DNA from: a virus
Virus record (IMG/VR): IMGVR_UViG_3300009481_005154
Span: 1 to 22,620 of that record
Length of the DNA stretch: 22,620 bases
Reading direction: 5' to 3' (one strand)
Shown here: positions 12,484 to 19,527 of the stretch, one piece after another
Position numbering within the stretch: the stretch's first letter is position 1
Layout of the letters: each line of letters begins with the position of its first letter
Translations under genes and position numbers: made by a program
The notes under the pieces: generated by a model
Seen by the model: only the letters and a program-made list of their open reading frames with translations
What the model was told of the DNA's origin: nothing
Database searches by the model: none

Positions 12484-14856
12484 TTATTTCTCCTCAAATA
12501 GGTCATTATTGCTGTCATTTATGGTCAGCCCCCGATATCCACGGGCTTTCCGGGTGTTCATTTTTTCAAACCCGCGGTTGCCGAGGTTTTCAGAAAACCG
12601 CTTCATGGATCCGGGGTATTCGCCGTTGGCCTCGGCCCATGATTTCCAGCTGGCAAAAAGCGCGCTCGAGCCCGACCACGCGGCAGGAGCTTTTTCGCAA
12701 GCCTCCTCAAGCCAGCGGCCCATGGCGTCTTCGGCCTCGAAATAATCCTCGGTGGCTGCCATCACGGCCGCAGGGGGGCAAAGGCCCTCTCGCTGCCACG
12801 CGAGACAGCCTTCAAGCGCCCAGGCGAGGATGCCGTCCTTCTCGGTCAGCAGACGTTCCTGAAGCCGCTGGTCGCGTTTTGCCGGTGGGATGGTGATCGT
12901 GAACGGCACCATGTGGAGGCGCCGGCGCATGGCCTCGTCCACATTGCGGATCGAGGGCTTGTGGTTGCCGACGATCAGCAATTTGAACTGCGGGATGAAC
13001 TCGAAGAAATCCTGACGCATGAACCGCGCGGTGATCTTGTCGCCCCCGGTCAGCGCCTTAAGCTTGCTTTCGGCCCAGCGACTGCCCTGTTCGGTCTCGA
13101 TCGAGGTGACGATGCGGGCGCCCCGCAGCCCCGCCATGTCGGTCGGGTGCCGATCCCCATGGGTTGCCATGAACATATCCATGGCCGCGACGGTGGCGTA
13201 GTCGCCCATGATCGCGGTCAGCGTATTGGCAAACACCGACTTGCCGTTGGCACCGGTTCCGTAGAGGAAAAACAGCGCGTGCTCGGTGGTAACACCGCTC
13301 AGGCAATAGCCCGCCATGCGCTGAAGATAGGATTGCAGCTCGGCATCGCCGCCGGTGACCGTACGCAGGAACTCGAGCCACACCGGGCACTCGCCCGCGA
13401 CGGAAGCGCCCGCTGTCTTGGTCATGAATTGAAGCGGCTCATGGGCGCTGACAGCCCCGCTCCTGAGATCGATGACGCCATTGGGGGTGTTGATCAGCCA
13501 GGGATCGCGATCCCAGATGTCGGTCGTGCTGGCCAGACGTCGGTCGCTGCGCGCAAGGCGCTCGACGGCGGAGACGGTTGAGGCAGACGAAAGCTTGGTT
13601 CTGATCTTGGCGGATATGGCGCGTGTGGCGGTTTCACGACAGATCTGACGTGACAGATCAAACGCTTGTAACGTGTTTTCGCGGGTCCAGACGATGCCTG
13701 TCCATTTGAACCACTGCCCCCAACCGGCAACGAAACGCCAGCTTTCGCCGTGGCGAGTGGCAAAGGTGGCTGCCAACGCGTCTTCGCTATAACGCACTGG
13801 CGCGGAGCCGCCTTGATCTCCGGGACCATTGCCGTTGCCTTTGGCGTCATCAGTTTCCTCGGCCGTGCCCGGGTCACCGTTTCGCTCGGCATCGCGCTTC
13901 CAGAGACGTTCTGCCTCCTGGCGAAGGCGGCCGTCAGGCCAGGGCGGCTCAATGCGCGCGGCGTTATAGGCAACGATCTCGTCCCAGGCCTCACCAGGGG
14001 TGACATGGCCCTCGCGACAACGGCGGATCCAGTAGCCGATGATGCGGGAGAGCGCGTCAAAGCGTGTGGTGCCATCGGCCCCGCCCTCGCGCACCTTGCG
14101 CCCGAAGAGTTCCGGCACGCTGCCTTTGGTGCTGGAGGCATCGTTAAAATCAAGATCCGAGGCCGCCTCGCCCTCAAGCGGCGGCATGGCAATCACCGCT
14201 TCGATCAGATCGCCGATGTCATAGTCACGTGCTTCATGATGCAGGATATCGACCAGCCGTCGCACGCCGGATTTGGCATGGATGGAGCCCGCCACCCGGA
14301 TCGGCTGATGGGCCGAGCGAAACGCCGGATCACCGCCGGCTTTCGTTGCGATCGTGTGGCGCGCGCGACAAACGCGGGCGATGTCGTCGCCTGTCGCCGG
14401 TTCCGTCAGGCGCCAGTAGAGGTGGCGCTTGCGCTGGCCTTCGGGCGTGACACCACCCGAGGCCACTTCGAGCGTGGGTGTCCCGAGATGGCGCGCCAGA
14501 TGTTCGCTTTTGGCCGCAATATCCCCGTGATCAAGATCAACGAGAACGACCTGCGTCTCGATGATATGTTCGGCGCGCGCTTCGCCGGCTTTGGCAACCG
14601 TGCCCGGAATGACAAAGAGCGCCATTCCAGAATTCCGCGCCCAATCGGCCTGCAGGACCAGCTTGTCCACGAGATCGCTGCCGGTTTTTAGAAACGGGGT
14701 ATGGGGCGGCGCATCGAGCGCGCCTTTCTCCGCCAGAGCGCGCACCGGAACCAGATATTCGCAATAGCCAAACACCACATCGGCGAAGGTTGTTATCATC
14801 TCACGGTTGATTGCTGTCGCGATATCACCCTGATTGACATCGGTCGGGCTCGTCAT
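12484..14856 (-). CDS. D5-type primase-helicase with N-terminal primase domain
   Basis: A 790-aa replication protein. The N-terminal part looks like a RepB/AEP-type primase: VVLVDLDHGD (about 103-112) carries the metal-binding Asp pair, RHLYWRL (144-150) the conserved His, and IRVAGSIHAKSG follows. A linker rich in Asp/Gly/Asn is at about 325-355. The SF3 helicase has Walker A GTGANGKS at 533-540, ARIVTSIETEQG as Walker B region, LLIVGNHKP as sensor and MRRRLHMVPF with the arginine finger. A winged-helix-like domain ends the protein and is duplicated in the next gene. The ATG at 14856 (ATGA overlap with the nuclease gene, GAGGT 8 bases upstream) is preferred over the ATG at 14892. Confidence 0.93.
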   Translation of the reverse strand: MTSPTDVNQGDIATAINREMITTFADVVFGYCEYLVPVRALAEKGALDAPPHTPFLKTGSDLVDKLVLQADWARNSGMALFVIPGTVAKAGEARAEHIIETQVVLVDLDHGDIAAKSEHLARHLGTPTLEVASGGVTPEGQRKRHLYWRLTEPATGDDIARVCRARHTIATKAGGDPAFRSAHQPIRVAGSIHAKSGVRRLVDILHHEARDYDIGDLIEAVIAMPPLEGEAASDLDFNDASSTKGSVPELFGRKVREGGADGTTRFDALSRIIGYWIRRCREGHVTPGEAWDEIVAYNAARIEPPWPDGRLRQEAERLWKRDAERNGDPGTAEETDDAKGNGNGPGDQGGSAPVRYSEDALAATFATRHGESWRFVAGWGQWFKWTGIVWTRENTLQAFDLSRQICRETATRAISAKIRTKLSSASTVSAVERLARSDRRLASTTDIWDRDPWLINTPNGVIDLRSGAVSAHEPLQFMTKTAGASVAGECPVWLEFLRTVTGGDAELQSYLQRMAGYCLSGVTTEHALFFLYGTGANGKSVFANTLTAIMGDYATVAAMDMFMATHGDRHPTDMAGLRGARIVTSIETEQGSRWAESKLKALTGGDKITARFMRQDFFEFIPQFKLLIVGNHKPSIRNVDEAMRRRLHMVPFTITIPPAKRDQRLQERLLTEKDGILAWALEGCLAWQREGLCPPAAVMAATEDYFEAEDAMGRWLEEACEKAPAAWSGSSALFASWKSWAEANGEYPGSMKRFSENLGNRGFEKMNTRKARGYRGLTINDSNNDLFEEK
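12520..12714 (-). repeat. Duplicated primase C-terminal domain, copy in the primase gene
   Basis: Translates from WLEEAC to GYRGLTI and is the normal C-terminal, winged-helix-like end of D5-type primase-helicases. It is the probable source of the copy at 12138-12332. Confidence 0.8.
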
Positions 14857-15599
14857 CCCCAGCACCTCGCGCGCCAGTCGCAAAACCGGCATTGGAAATG
14901 CTCGGGATCGATGGTGTGGCGCCCCAGAAGCTCACCGGCATCGCAGGCTTTCAGAATGGTGACCGCCTTGTCGCTGGCCGCTTGCGCGCGCGCTGCATCA
15001 AACGGCACCAGTTCGTGCCAGATTTCACAGGTATCCTTGTTGATCGCGGTAAAAAGCGCCGGCGCTTCCGCGAGGCCAAGATAGGCCTGATAGAGCGCGA
15101 TCTGGGTGGCATAGATCGACTTTGATTTGACAACTCCGCGCTTGACGATGTCGCGCCAGTTCCTGGCGTTCGCCGATTTGCATTCCCAGAGGGCTGGCAC
15201 CGCCATGCCGTTGGGGGTGGCCACCACGACACCGTCGGCATGTCCTTTGATGCGCCCGCCTGCTGCGGAAAACCCGAACTGGCCGCCTTCTCGGCTGCGG
15301 GTTCTCAGGTCAAACCCGGCTTTGCGAAGCCAATCGATAGCAAGGTCTTCGAGCACATGGCCAAGCGCGAATATCCGCAAGGTTTGCCCGTTAAACCCGG
15401 CCCCATCATCCTTTTTTACATGGAGATACTCGTATTGCAGGCGGCGTTGTCTCGCGTCCCCCAGACGGCTGCCACCGAGATAGTCTCGTGGCACATGGCG
15501 CGCGTTTTCGGCAACAAGGGCGGTATCAATGTAGCCGTTGACACCGTCAGCGAATGTCGGAGGCGTTTCCCGGTGATTGAAATCAAGCAGGTCAGCCAT
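14853..15599 (-). CDS. PD-(D/E)XK nuclease, RecB/Cas4-like
   Basis: A 248-aa nuclease of the RecB/Cas4 type. Motifs in order: GHVLED with Glu84, GHADG with Asp122, WECK with Glu139 and Lys141, and the helical QIALYQAYLG with Gln166. The C-terminus has CRFCDWRARCW (Cys237, Cys240, Cys246), three of the four cysteines that bind an iron-sulfur cluster in Cas4/AddB; the fourth is not certain. It likely resects DNA ends for phage recombination, working with the Sak4-like ATPase encoded divergently on the plus strand. It starts in a TGATG overlap with the 68-aa gene and ends in an ATGA overlap with the primase. Confidence 0.87.
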   Translation of the reverse strand: MADLLDFNHRETPPTFADGVNGYIDTALVAENARHVPRDYLGGSRLGDARQRRLQYEYLHVKKDDGAGFNGQTLRIFALGHVLEDLAIDWLRKAGFDLRTRSREGGQFGFSAAGGRIKGHADGVVVATPNGMAVPALWECKSANARNWRDIVKRGVVKSKSIYATQIALYQAYLGLAEAPALFTAINKDTCEIWHELVPFDAARAQAASDKAVTILKACDAGELLGRHTIDPEHFQCRFCDWRARCWG

Positions 15600-15805
15600 C
15601 AGAACGGCACCTCCGACTCTGTTCGGGGTGCGCTTGTGCCCATGGACTCGAGATAACCGTCGACCGCCGCCTCGGCGAGCTTTGCCGCCTGCTGTGCATC
15701 GAGGTCGGTGAAGCGCGTCTCCCAGCCTGTTTCCGCCATGAGGGCGGCCATGAATTTGAGAGCGTTTCGGAGCGCTGCGCGTTCGCGCGAATCGGGATCA
15801 ATCAC
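15599..15805 (-). CDS. Small conserved phage protein, GTG start
   Basis: A 68-aa acidic protein of unknown function (RAALRNALKFMAALMAETGWETRF, LDAQQAAKLAEAAVDGYLESM, then TESEVPF). It is predicted to be helical; the end (EVPF) resembles the acidic-hydrophobic tips by which SSB-type proteins bind partners, but this is only a resemblance. The start is GTG, supported by AGAGGGG just upstream and by the GTGA overlap with the preceding small ORF. It shares a base with the start of the nuclease gene (TGATG). Confidence 0.7.
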   Translation of the reverse strand: MIDPDSRERAALRNALKFMAALMAETGWETRFTDLDAQQAAKLAEAAVDGYLESMGTSAPRTESEVPF

Positions 15806-15897
15806 GCGCGCCCCTCTGCGGTCTTTTGGATCCGAAAGGCCGGATTATGGTGGCTCGCGCGCAGGGCGCGCAGGCATGGTCTCGTTGGTTTCGTCAT
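15802..15897 (-). CDS. Possible 31-aa first gene of the replication operon
   Basis: A short open frame, MTKPTRPCLRALRASHH at its start, 31 residues, strongly basic. It begins at an ATG with GGAG about 10 bases upstream and ends in a GTGA overlap with the next gene, the same packing as the rest of the operon. It starts some 25 bases downstream of element B. It could be a true small basic protein or a leader peptide that brings ribosomes to the GTG-started gene. There is no recognised family. Confidence 0.45.
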   Translation of the reverse strand: MTKPTRPCLRALRASHHNPAFRIQKTAEGRA

Positions 15898-15921
15898 GAA
15901 ATCTTGCTCCGGTTTCCCTCT

Positions 15922-15960
15922 CACATACCGGCGTGAGCGGAAAACTGTCGGGCAGGAACT
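15922..15960 (-). promoter_or_regulatory. Copy B of three-copy promoter/operator-like element
   Basis: On the minus strand: CCCGACAG (15952-15945), 12 bases, GCCGGTA (15932-15926) followed by TGTGAGAGG. As a promoter it would have GACA at -35 and TATGTG at -10 and start about 15-20 bases before the first ORF of the replication operon, which has its ribosome site in place. CTCAC and GTGAG flank the GCCGGTAT core here, giving this copy an extra inverted repeat not seen in the other two. It would serve as the leftward operon promoter or operator. Confidence 0.6.
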
Positions 15961-16041
15961 TTCCCAGAACAAGCGCTCTGGAAAACGCGTTGAAAACCGC
16001 GTACGAAAACAACCCTGACGAAACTTATGGAGCAGACCCGA
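15961..16041 (+). promoter_or_regulatory. Leader of the two-gene cassette with GAAAAC repeats
   Basis: Upstream of the rightward cassette there are three GAAAAC units at 15981, 15992 and 16005, spaced 11 and 13 bases, and an inverted repeat CCAGA-N8-TCTGG (15964-15981). No good sigma-70 promoter was found; TTGAAA at 15990-15995 lacks a matching -10. GGAG at 16029-16032 is the ribosome site for the ATG at 16042. Together with element B this fills the gap between the two divergent operons. Confidence 0.35.
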
Positions 16042-17241
16042 ATGAGTGCATTCAATCCCCGCATTTTCACCAACCCCGGTCGCCTGAAAGAGATTGCCCC
16101 CCAAAGGCTGAAAGCGTTCCTCACCCCGTGGCGGGATTATTTTACGGAGCGTGGCCTTGATCTTTCAGCCGCACCAATTACCGATCTGCCGTTTGAGGAC
16201 ATCGCCCATATCCTGTTGAACCCGGATGAATCGGTGCCCGAGAAAATGGTGGACGCGCTTTATTATGTGCACGAAACCGCCAACAACGAGGACATGGAAG
16301 AACTGCTCGAGCGCGCCGAGCATGCAGGGCTCGAGCTCGATGCTGATCCCGAGGTGACAGTCGCCGATGTCGCGGTCCAGATATGGCTGATAAAGCCCGA
16401 TCTGCTTCAGCGTCACCACGCCGAGACCGTGGCGTTCAAGCGCACCAATTTCATGTATTTCTCCGGATCAGCGGCAAAGAAAACCGCCGGCTCACTCCCC
16501 GACATTTCCGAGACTGCCTTCAAGGCCATGCAGGAGCACATGGATGGTTGGTTCGAAAAAAAGCGCCGTGGACACGATTGCCGTATCTTCGCATTTCCAC
16601 GTGGCAAGAAAGTCTGGCTGCTGGTTCGCCACGGAATGCCGATGCGCCGCGAGGGCAAGCATCAGGACAACGGCGAAAGCGGCATCGCTTTTTATCGGCC
16701 ACAACAGCATGACGTGCTGATCTATGACAGCGAGACCGACGAAATCGGCGTCAATGCCGGCACCAAGGGAGAGCGGGAACTTTATCTCGAGACCTTCGGT
16801 GACGTGCCGTTCGGGTCCGGGACGTATTTCGAGACATCCGTGCGTTATACGCTTGAACCCTTGCGCGACTCCGGGCCGAATTCCATGGCATGCGACGACA
16901 TCGAAGGCATCAAGGGAGTTCGCCTCGTCGAGTTTGGCCGTTTCTGGCCTGGCGCCATCCCGGAGCGGGAAATCCGCAAGGGTGATGACCTGTTCAAGGC
17001 TTACGCCGAAAACTGGAGATCGCGTCTGGGAATTGGGTCTTTCACCCATGCCACGTTCAAGTTTGCCTTTGAGGGGACCAAGCGCGAACGCTCGGTCACG
17101 ATCCGTCCCGCCAATGTCGCACGCTATGAACGGGAATCCGACGAGGCCATGATCGAAGAATGGCTGAAGGCGCGCGGGTTCTGGAACATCCCGGCGGAGG
17201 ACGCGGACGATGCTGATTTCGAAGTTCTGGAAAGCGCTTGA
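16042..17241 (+). CDS. Unrecognised 399-aa protein, first gene of a two-gene cassette
   Basis: I do not recognise a family. The N-terminal 130 residues are helical and acidic (FEDIAHILLNPDESVPEKMVDALYYVHETANNEDMEELLERAEHAGLELD). The middle (about 130-260) is mixed alpha/beta with aromatic-rich strands (FMYFSGSAAKK, GWFEKKRRGHDCRIFAFPRGKKVWLLVRHG, SGIAFYRPQQHDVLIYDSETDEIGVN). The C-terminal part has VRLVEFGRFWPGAIPEREIRKGDDLFKAYAENW and ends with an acidic tail. There is no membrane segment or signal peptide. The ATG at 16042 has GGAG 9 bases upstream; an in-frame ATG five codons earlier lacks one. It overlaps the next gene by 32 bases, so both products probably act together. Base and codon use look like the surroundings. 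Confidence 0.8.
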   Translation: MSAFNPRIFTNPGRLKEIAPQRLKAFLTPWRDYFTERGLDLSAAPITDLPFEDIAHILLNPDESVPEKMVDALYYVHETANNEDMEELLERAEHAGLELDADPEVTVADVAVQIWLIKPDLLQRHHAETVAFKRTNFMYFSGSAAKKTAGSLPDISETAFKAMQEHMDGWFEKKRRGHDCRIFAFPRGKKVWLLVRHGMPMRREGKHQDNGESGIAFYRPQQHDVLIYDSETDEIGVNAGTKGERELYLETFGDVPFGSGTYFETSVRYTLEPLRDSGPNSMACDDIEGIKGVRLVEFGRFWPGAIPEREIRKGDDLFKAYAENWRSRLGIGSFTHATFKFAFEGTKRERSVTIRPANVARYERESDEAMIEEWLKARGFWNIPAEDADDADFEVLESA

Positions 17242-18319
17242 TGCACTGAGTGATGCCGGGGCCTCACGCCACTATTGGGCGCGCTGCCTCGGGGATGAAT
17301 GGAAAGCTGCTGGCCGGTTCTTGGGGCCGACTGGCAATCTTGCAATGTCCATCGACTGCCCGTCGCCGGGCGGGGATGATTGCCCGCGCCGGGTTGTTTG
17401 CCATGCGGACGGAACCATACGGGCCATCTGCGGTGAGCGGCCAAAAATGTGTGCGGATCTGGATCTGGTCAAGGAGGACATCGCGATCCTTGAACTTGAC
17501 CGGCGCAAGCTCGGTGTGTCACTGGCAGCGGCATTGTCATTGACCCCGCCCACCAGAACACCGGCTCTGGCTCCTGTCGTGCGGATCGGCGCGCGCGACA
17601 TCGTGGCAGGCTCCGGCATACCGGTTTTTCTGACCATTCCCGGCGCCAGGCCTGATTTGCGGCGCGCGGATTTCAGCGAGGTTCTGGCGCTGACAGCCCC
17701 CGTTCTCGTTCTGACACCCGGAACGGCGTCATTGCCCGAGGAAACGGCAGACCTGCTCGACCAGCACGGCGTGACCACATTGGCATTGGATGATCTGGTG
17801 AATGCAACCGCGCCCGGAAAGCTGGCCCTGACGACGCAGGGAACAGCACAGATAGGCCGCTTGGTACAGCAGTTGGAGGACGCCAGCGCCGCCTCAACTG
17901 GTCCGAAACGTGCCTGGAATTTGCCGCCCGATGCCCGCTGGGAGGAAAACACTATCCGGTTTATTTCCGCGGAGGTGATCAACGTGACCTTCCGGGGCGA
18001 TACCCGCCGGTTCGAGCCGGACGGCCTTGGCATGAAAAACGCCACGAATGGAAAACCGACCAGGCAATGGACCTACCTGCGTGCGTTTGCCATCGCGGGC
18101 GGGCGCCTTCCTGTCAGCCCAGTCGACGTCCGGGAAACATCCAAACACCAGAAACAAAAGCAGGCGCTTTCAAACGCGCTGCGCGACGCATTCGGGATCA
18201 CCGGCGACCCGATCCGAATTGACGGAAAAGATTATGTCACGCGCTTCGTTCTGAGTGCGGACGACCTCAAACAAGGCAAACCAGACCAGCGCCAACGAAA
18301 TTTCGTCGACGACATGTAA
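17210..18319 (+). CDS. Unrecognised 369-aa protein with Cys cluster, second gene of the cassette
   Basis: No family recognised with certainty. Residues 50-81 hold five cysteines (C50, C58, C64, C74, C81), a likely metal-binding site; CPRRVVC lies in its middle. Residues about 120-215 look like a small alpha/beta domain (PVFLTIPG, PVLVLTPGTASLPEETADLLDQHGVTTLALDD). Residues about 235-350 form a third domain (WNLPPDARWEENTIRFISAEVINVTFRG, GLGMKN, RQWTYLRAFA, QALSNALRDAFGITGDPIRI) that could be a nucleic-acid-binding wing domain; this is inference. GGAGGA 8 bases before the ATG at 17210 decides the start, inside the 3' end of the first gene. An intrinsic terminator follows 30 bases after the stop. 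Confidence 0.8.
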   Translation: MLISKFWKALDALSDAGASRHYWARCLGDEWKAAGRFLGPTGNLAMSIDCPSPGGDDCPRRVVCHADGTIRAICGERPKMCADLDLVKEDIAILELDRRKLGVSLAAALSLTPPTRTPALAPVVRIGARDIVAGSGIPVFLTIPGARPDLRRADFSEVLALTAPVLVLTPGTASLPEETADLLDQHGVTTLALDDLVNATAPGKLALTTQGTAQIGRLVQQLEDASAASTGPKRAWNLPPDARWEENTIRFISAEVINVTFRGDTRRFEPDGLGMKNATNGKPTRQWTYLRAFAIAGGRLPVSPVDVRETSKHQKQKQALSNALRDAFGITGDPIRIDGKDYVTRFVLSADDLKQGKPDQRQRNFVDDM

Positions 18320-18340
18320 CGAAAAACCAAAAAATCCACA

Positions 18341-18390
18341 GATCACAAGCCGCTGAAATCACAGGATTTCGGCGGTTTTTCTTTGTGATC
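18341..18390 (+). terminator. Intrinsic terminator after the two-gene cassette
   Basis: CCGCTGAAATC (18350-18360), loop ACAG, GATTTCGGCGG (18365-18375), then TTTTTC. The 11-bp stem has a single T-G wobble. A second arm pair, GATCACAA (18341-18348) and TTGTGATC (18383-18390), encloses it. It separates the cassette from the sigma-like gene and so marks the cassette as its own transcription unit. Confidence 0.85.
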
Positions 18391-18479
18391 AAGCCTCCGA
18401 AACCGCCGCTCCCGCGAATTTTCGCCGGGTCCAGATGTTCGGGCCCTCGTGCCCGCCATTTTGAGAACGGCGACACCTC

Positions 18480-19091
18480 ATGGAGCATCTGCATCACCTC
18501 ACCGACCCCCATTCCCGCGTATCACGCAACATCCGCATACGAGCGGCCAGACTGGCGCGCTCAGGCGTCATTCCCGGCATGGATGCCGAGGATATCGAGC
18601 AGGATCTGCGGCTTGATCTCATCCGGCGCATACCGTGTTTTGATGAAACCCGTGCCTCCTTTGAAACCTTCGCTGACCGGCTGATTGCCCACCGGGTCGC
18701 CAGCCTTGCCGCAACCACGGCGGCAAAGCGTGCGGACCGTTCGATGAAATCGCTTGAGGCGCCGATCGCACCAGATGGCGAAGATGGCGGCCTGACCCTG
18801 GCTGACGTCACACCCGAGGACGCCGCCCTTTATGCACCATCCGCGTTGGGGTTAGCGGCTGGCAACGGCCTTGGCTACGACGTTGCGCTGCTTTTGCACG
18901 CGCTTTCGCCCAGCTGTCGGTCCGTGGCCATTGCGCTTGGCAATATGAGCGTGGCCGAGGCTGCGAGCGCATTGGGTCTGCACCGAAGTTCTGTTTACGC
19001 GCGCATCGTCAAGATCCGCGAGGTCGCAACAGGGCTTGGCTTGCAAGAATATTTCGCCGCCTCCCCGACAGTTTCGCGCGCCCGCCGGTAA
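18480..19091 (+). CDS. Sigma-70-like transcription regulator
   Basis: A 203-aa protein resembling phage-encoded sigma-70-family factors. A region-2-like segment lies at about 34-75 (MDAEDIEQDLRLDLIRRIPCFDETRASFETFADRLIAHRVASL), followed by an acidic linker (APDGEDGGLTLADVTPED). A region-4-like helix-turn-helix is at about 140-182 (ALSPSCRSVAIALGNMSVAEAASALGLHRSSVYARIVKIRE). It would direct host RNA polymerase to phage promoters. The ribosome site before the ATG at 18480 is weak. Its stop codon lies inside copy C of the three-copy element, so that copy can drive the downstream recombination genes. The sigma call is likely; target promoters are inferred. Confidence 0.8.
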   Translation: MEHLHHLTDPHSRVSRNIRIRAARLARSGVIPGMDAEDIEQDLRLDLIRRIPCFDETRASFETFADRLIAHRVASLAATTAAKRADRSMKSLEAPIAPDGEDGGLTLADVTPEDAALYAPSALGLAAGNGLGYDVALLLHALSPSCRSVAIALGNMSVAEAASALGLHRSSVYARIVKIREVATGLGLQEYFAASPTVSRARR

Positions 19092-19098
19092 GTGAAAG
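19061..19098 (+). promoter_or_regulatory. Copy C of three-copy promoter/operator-like element
   Basis: On the plus strand: CCCGACAG (19064-19071), 12 bases, GCCGGTA (19084-19090) followed by AGTGAAAG. The TAA stop of the sigma-like gene is part of it (19089-19091). It points right towards the 93-aa, Sak4-like, DUF669 and helicase genes. Gap length and both boxes agree with copies A and B, which point left. Confidence 0.55.
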
Positions 19099-19245
19099 CA
19101 CGAACAAAACAGCATCATGCCGGGCCTTCGGGGCAATGAAAAACCCGTTCACGGGAAACACCCCGACCGCAAACTCCAAGGCGGCGTCGGGCCCGGCAGC
19201 AGACTTCACGACGCCCCTTGGAGAGGACGCAATAGGAGCAAAACA

Positions 19246-19527
19246 ATGTTTATCTCTCCCCTCAAACGCCTGCGCCAATCCAGCATGCTTGGCGCGTTGC
19301 CTGAAAAACTCACCGTCCCACCGTTTGGATCACAGCGCGGCAAAAACCTGCCGATCGAGGTTGCGACCCTCGATGACGTGGCCTTCGCGCTCTGTGCGTT
19401 GGAACGCGAAAAAGATGGTCTCACCTATGCGCTCGAGGAAGTTTTGAAGATGGCCCGCCGTCAGGGGGCCTGTGGCGCAGATACCGCGATTTCCGCCGCC
19501 GCAGGCGATCTGGAGGCCCGCACATGA
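19246..19527 (+). CDS. 93-aa phage protein, function unknown
   Basis: A small protein, MFISPLKRLRQSSMLG at the start, then a helical segment LDDVAFALCALEREKDGLTYALEEVLKMARRQGA. I do not recognise a family. The ATG at 19246 has AGGAG 7 bases upstream; an in-frame ATG at 19117 is possible but has no ribosome site and gives an Arg/Gly-rich extension that does not look like protein. The stop overlaps the Sak4-like start (ATGA), so the two are coupled and probably function together in recombination. It has no membrane segment. Confidence 0.7.
   Translation: MFISPLKRLRQSSMLGALPEKLTVPPFGSQRGKNLPIEVATLDDVAFALCALEREKDGLTYALEEVLKMARRQGACGADTAISAAAGDLEART

Noticed and set aside
16612-16650. LLVRHG motif in the 399-aa protein, similar to the RHG motif of histidine phosphatases
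   Set aside because: That motif belongs at the N-terminus followed by a defined fold. Here it is in the middle (about 193-198) and no second conserved His/Glu pattern was seen.
18420-18479. Possible fourth copy of the repeated element before the sigma-like gene
   Set aside because: CCAGA and GCC-like boxes are present, but the gap is about 4 bases longer and the GCCGGTA box is not kept.
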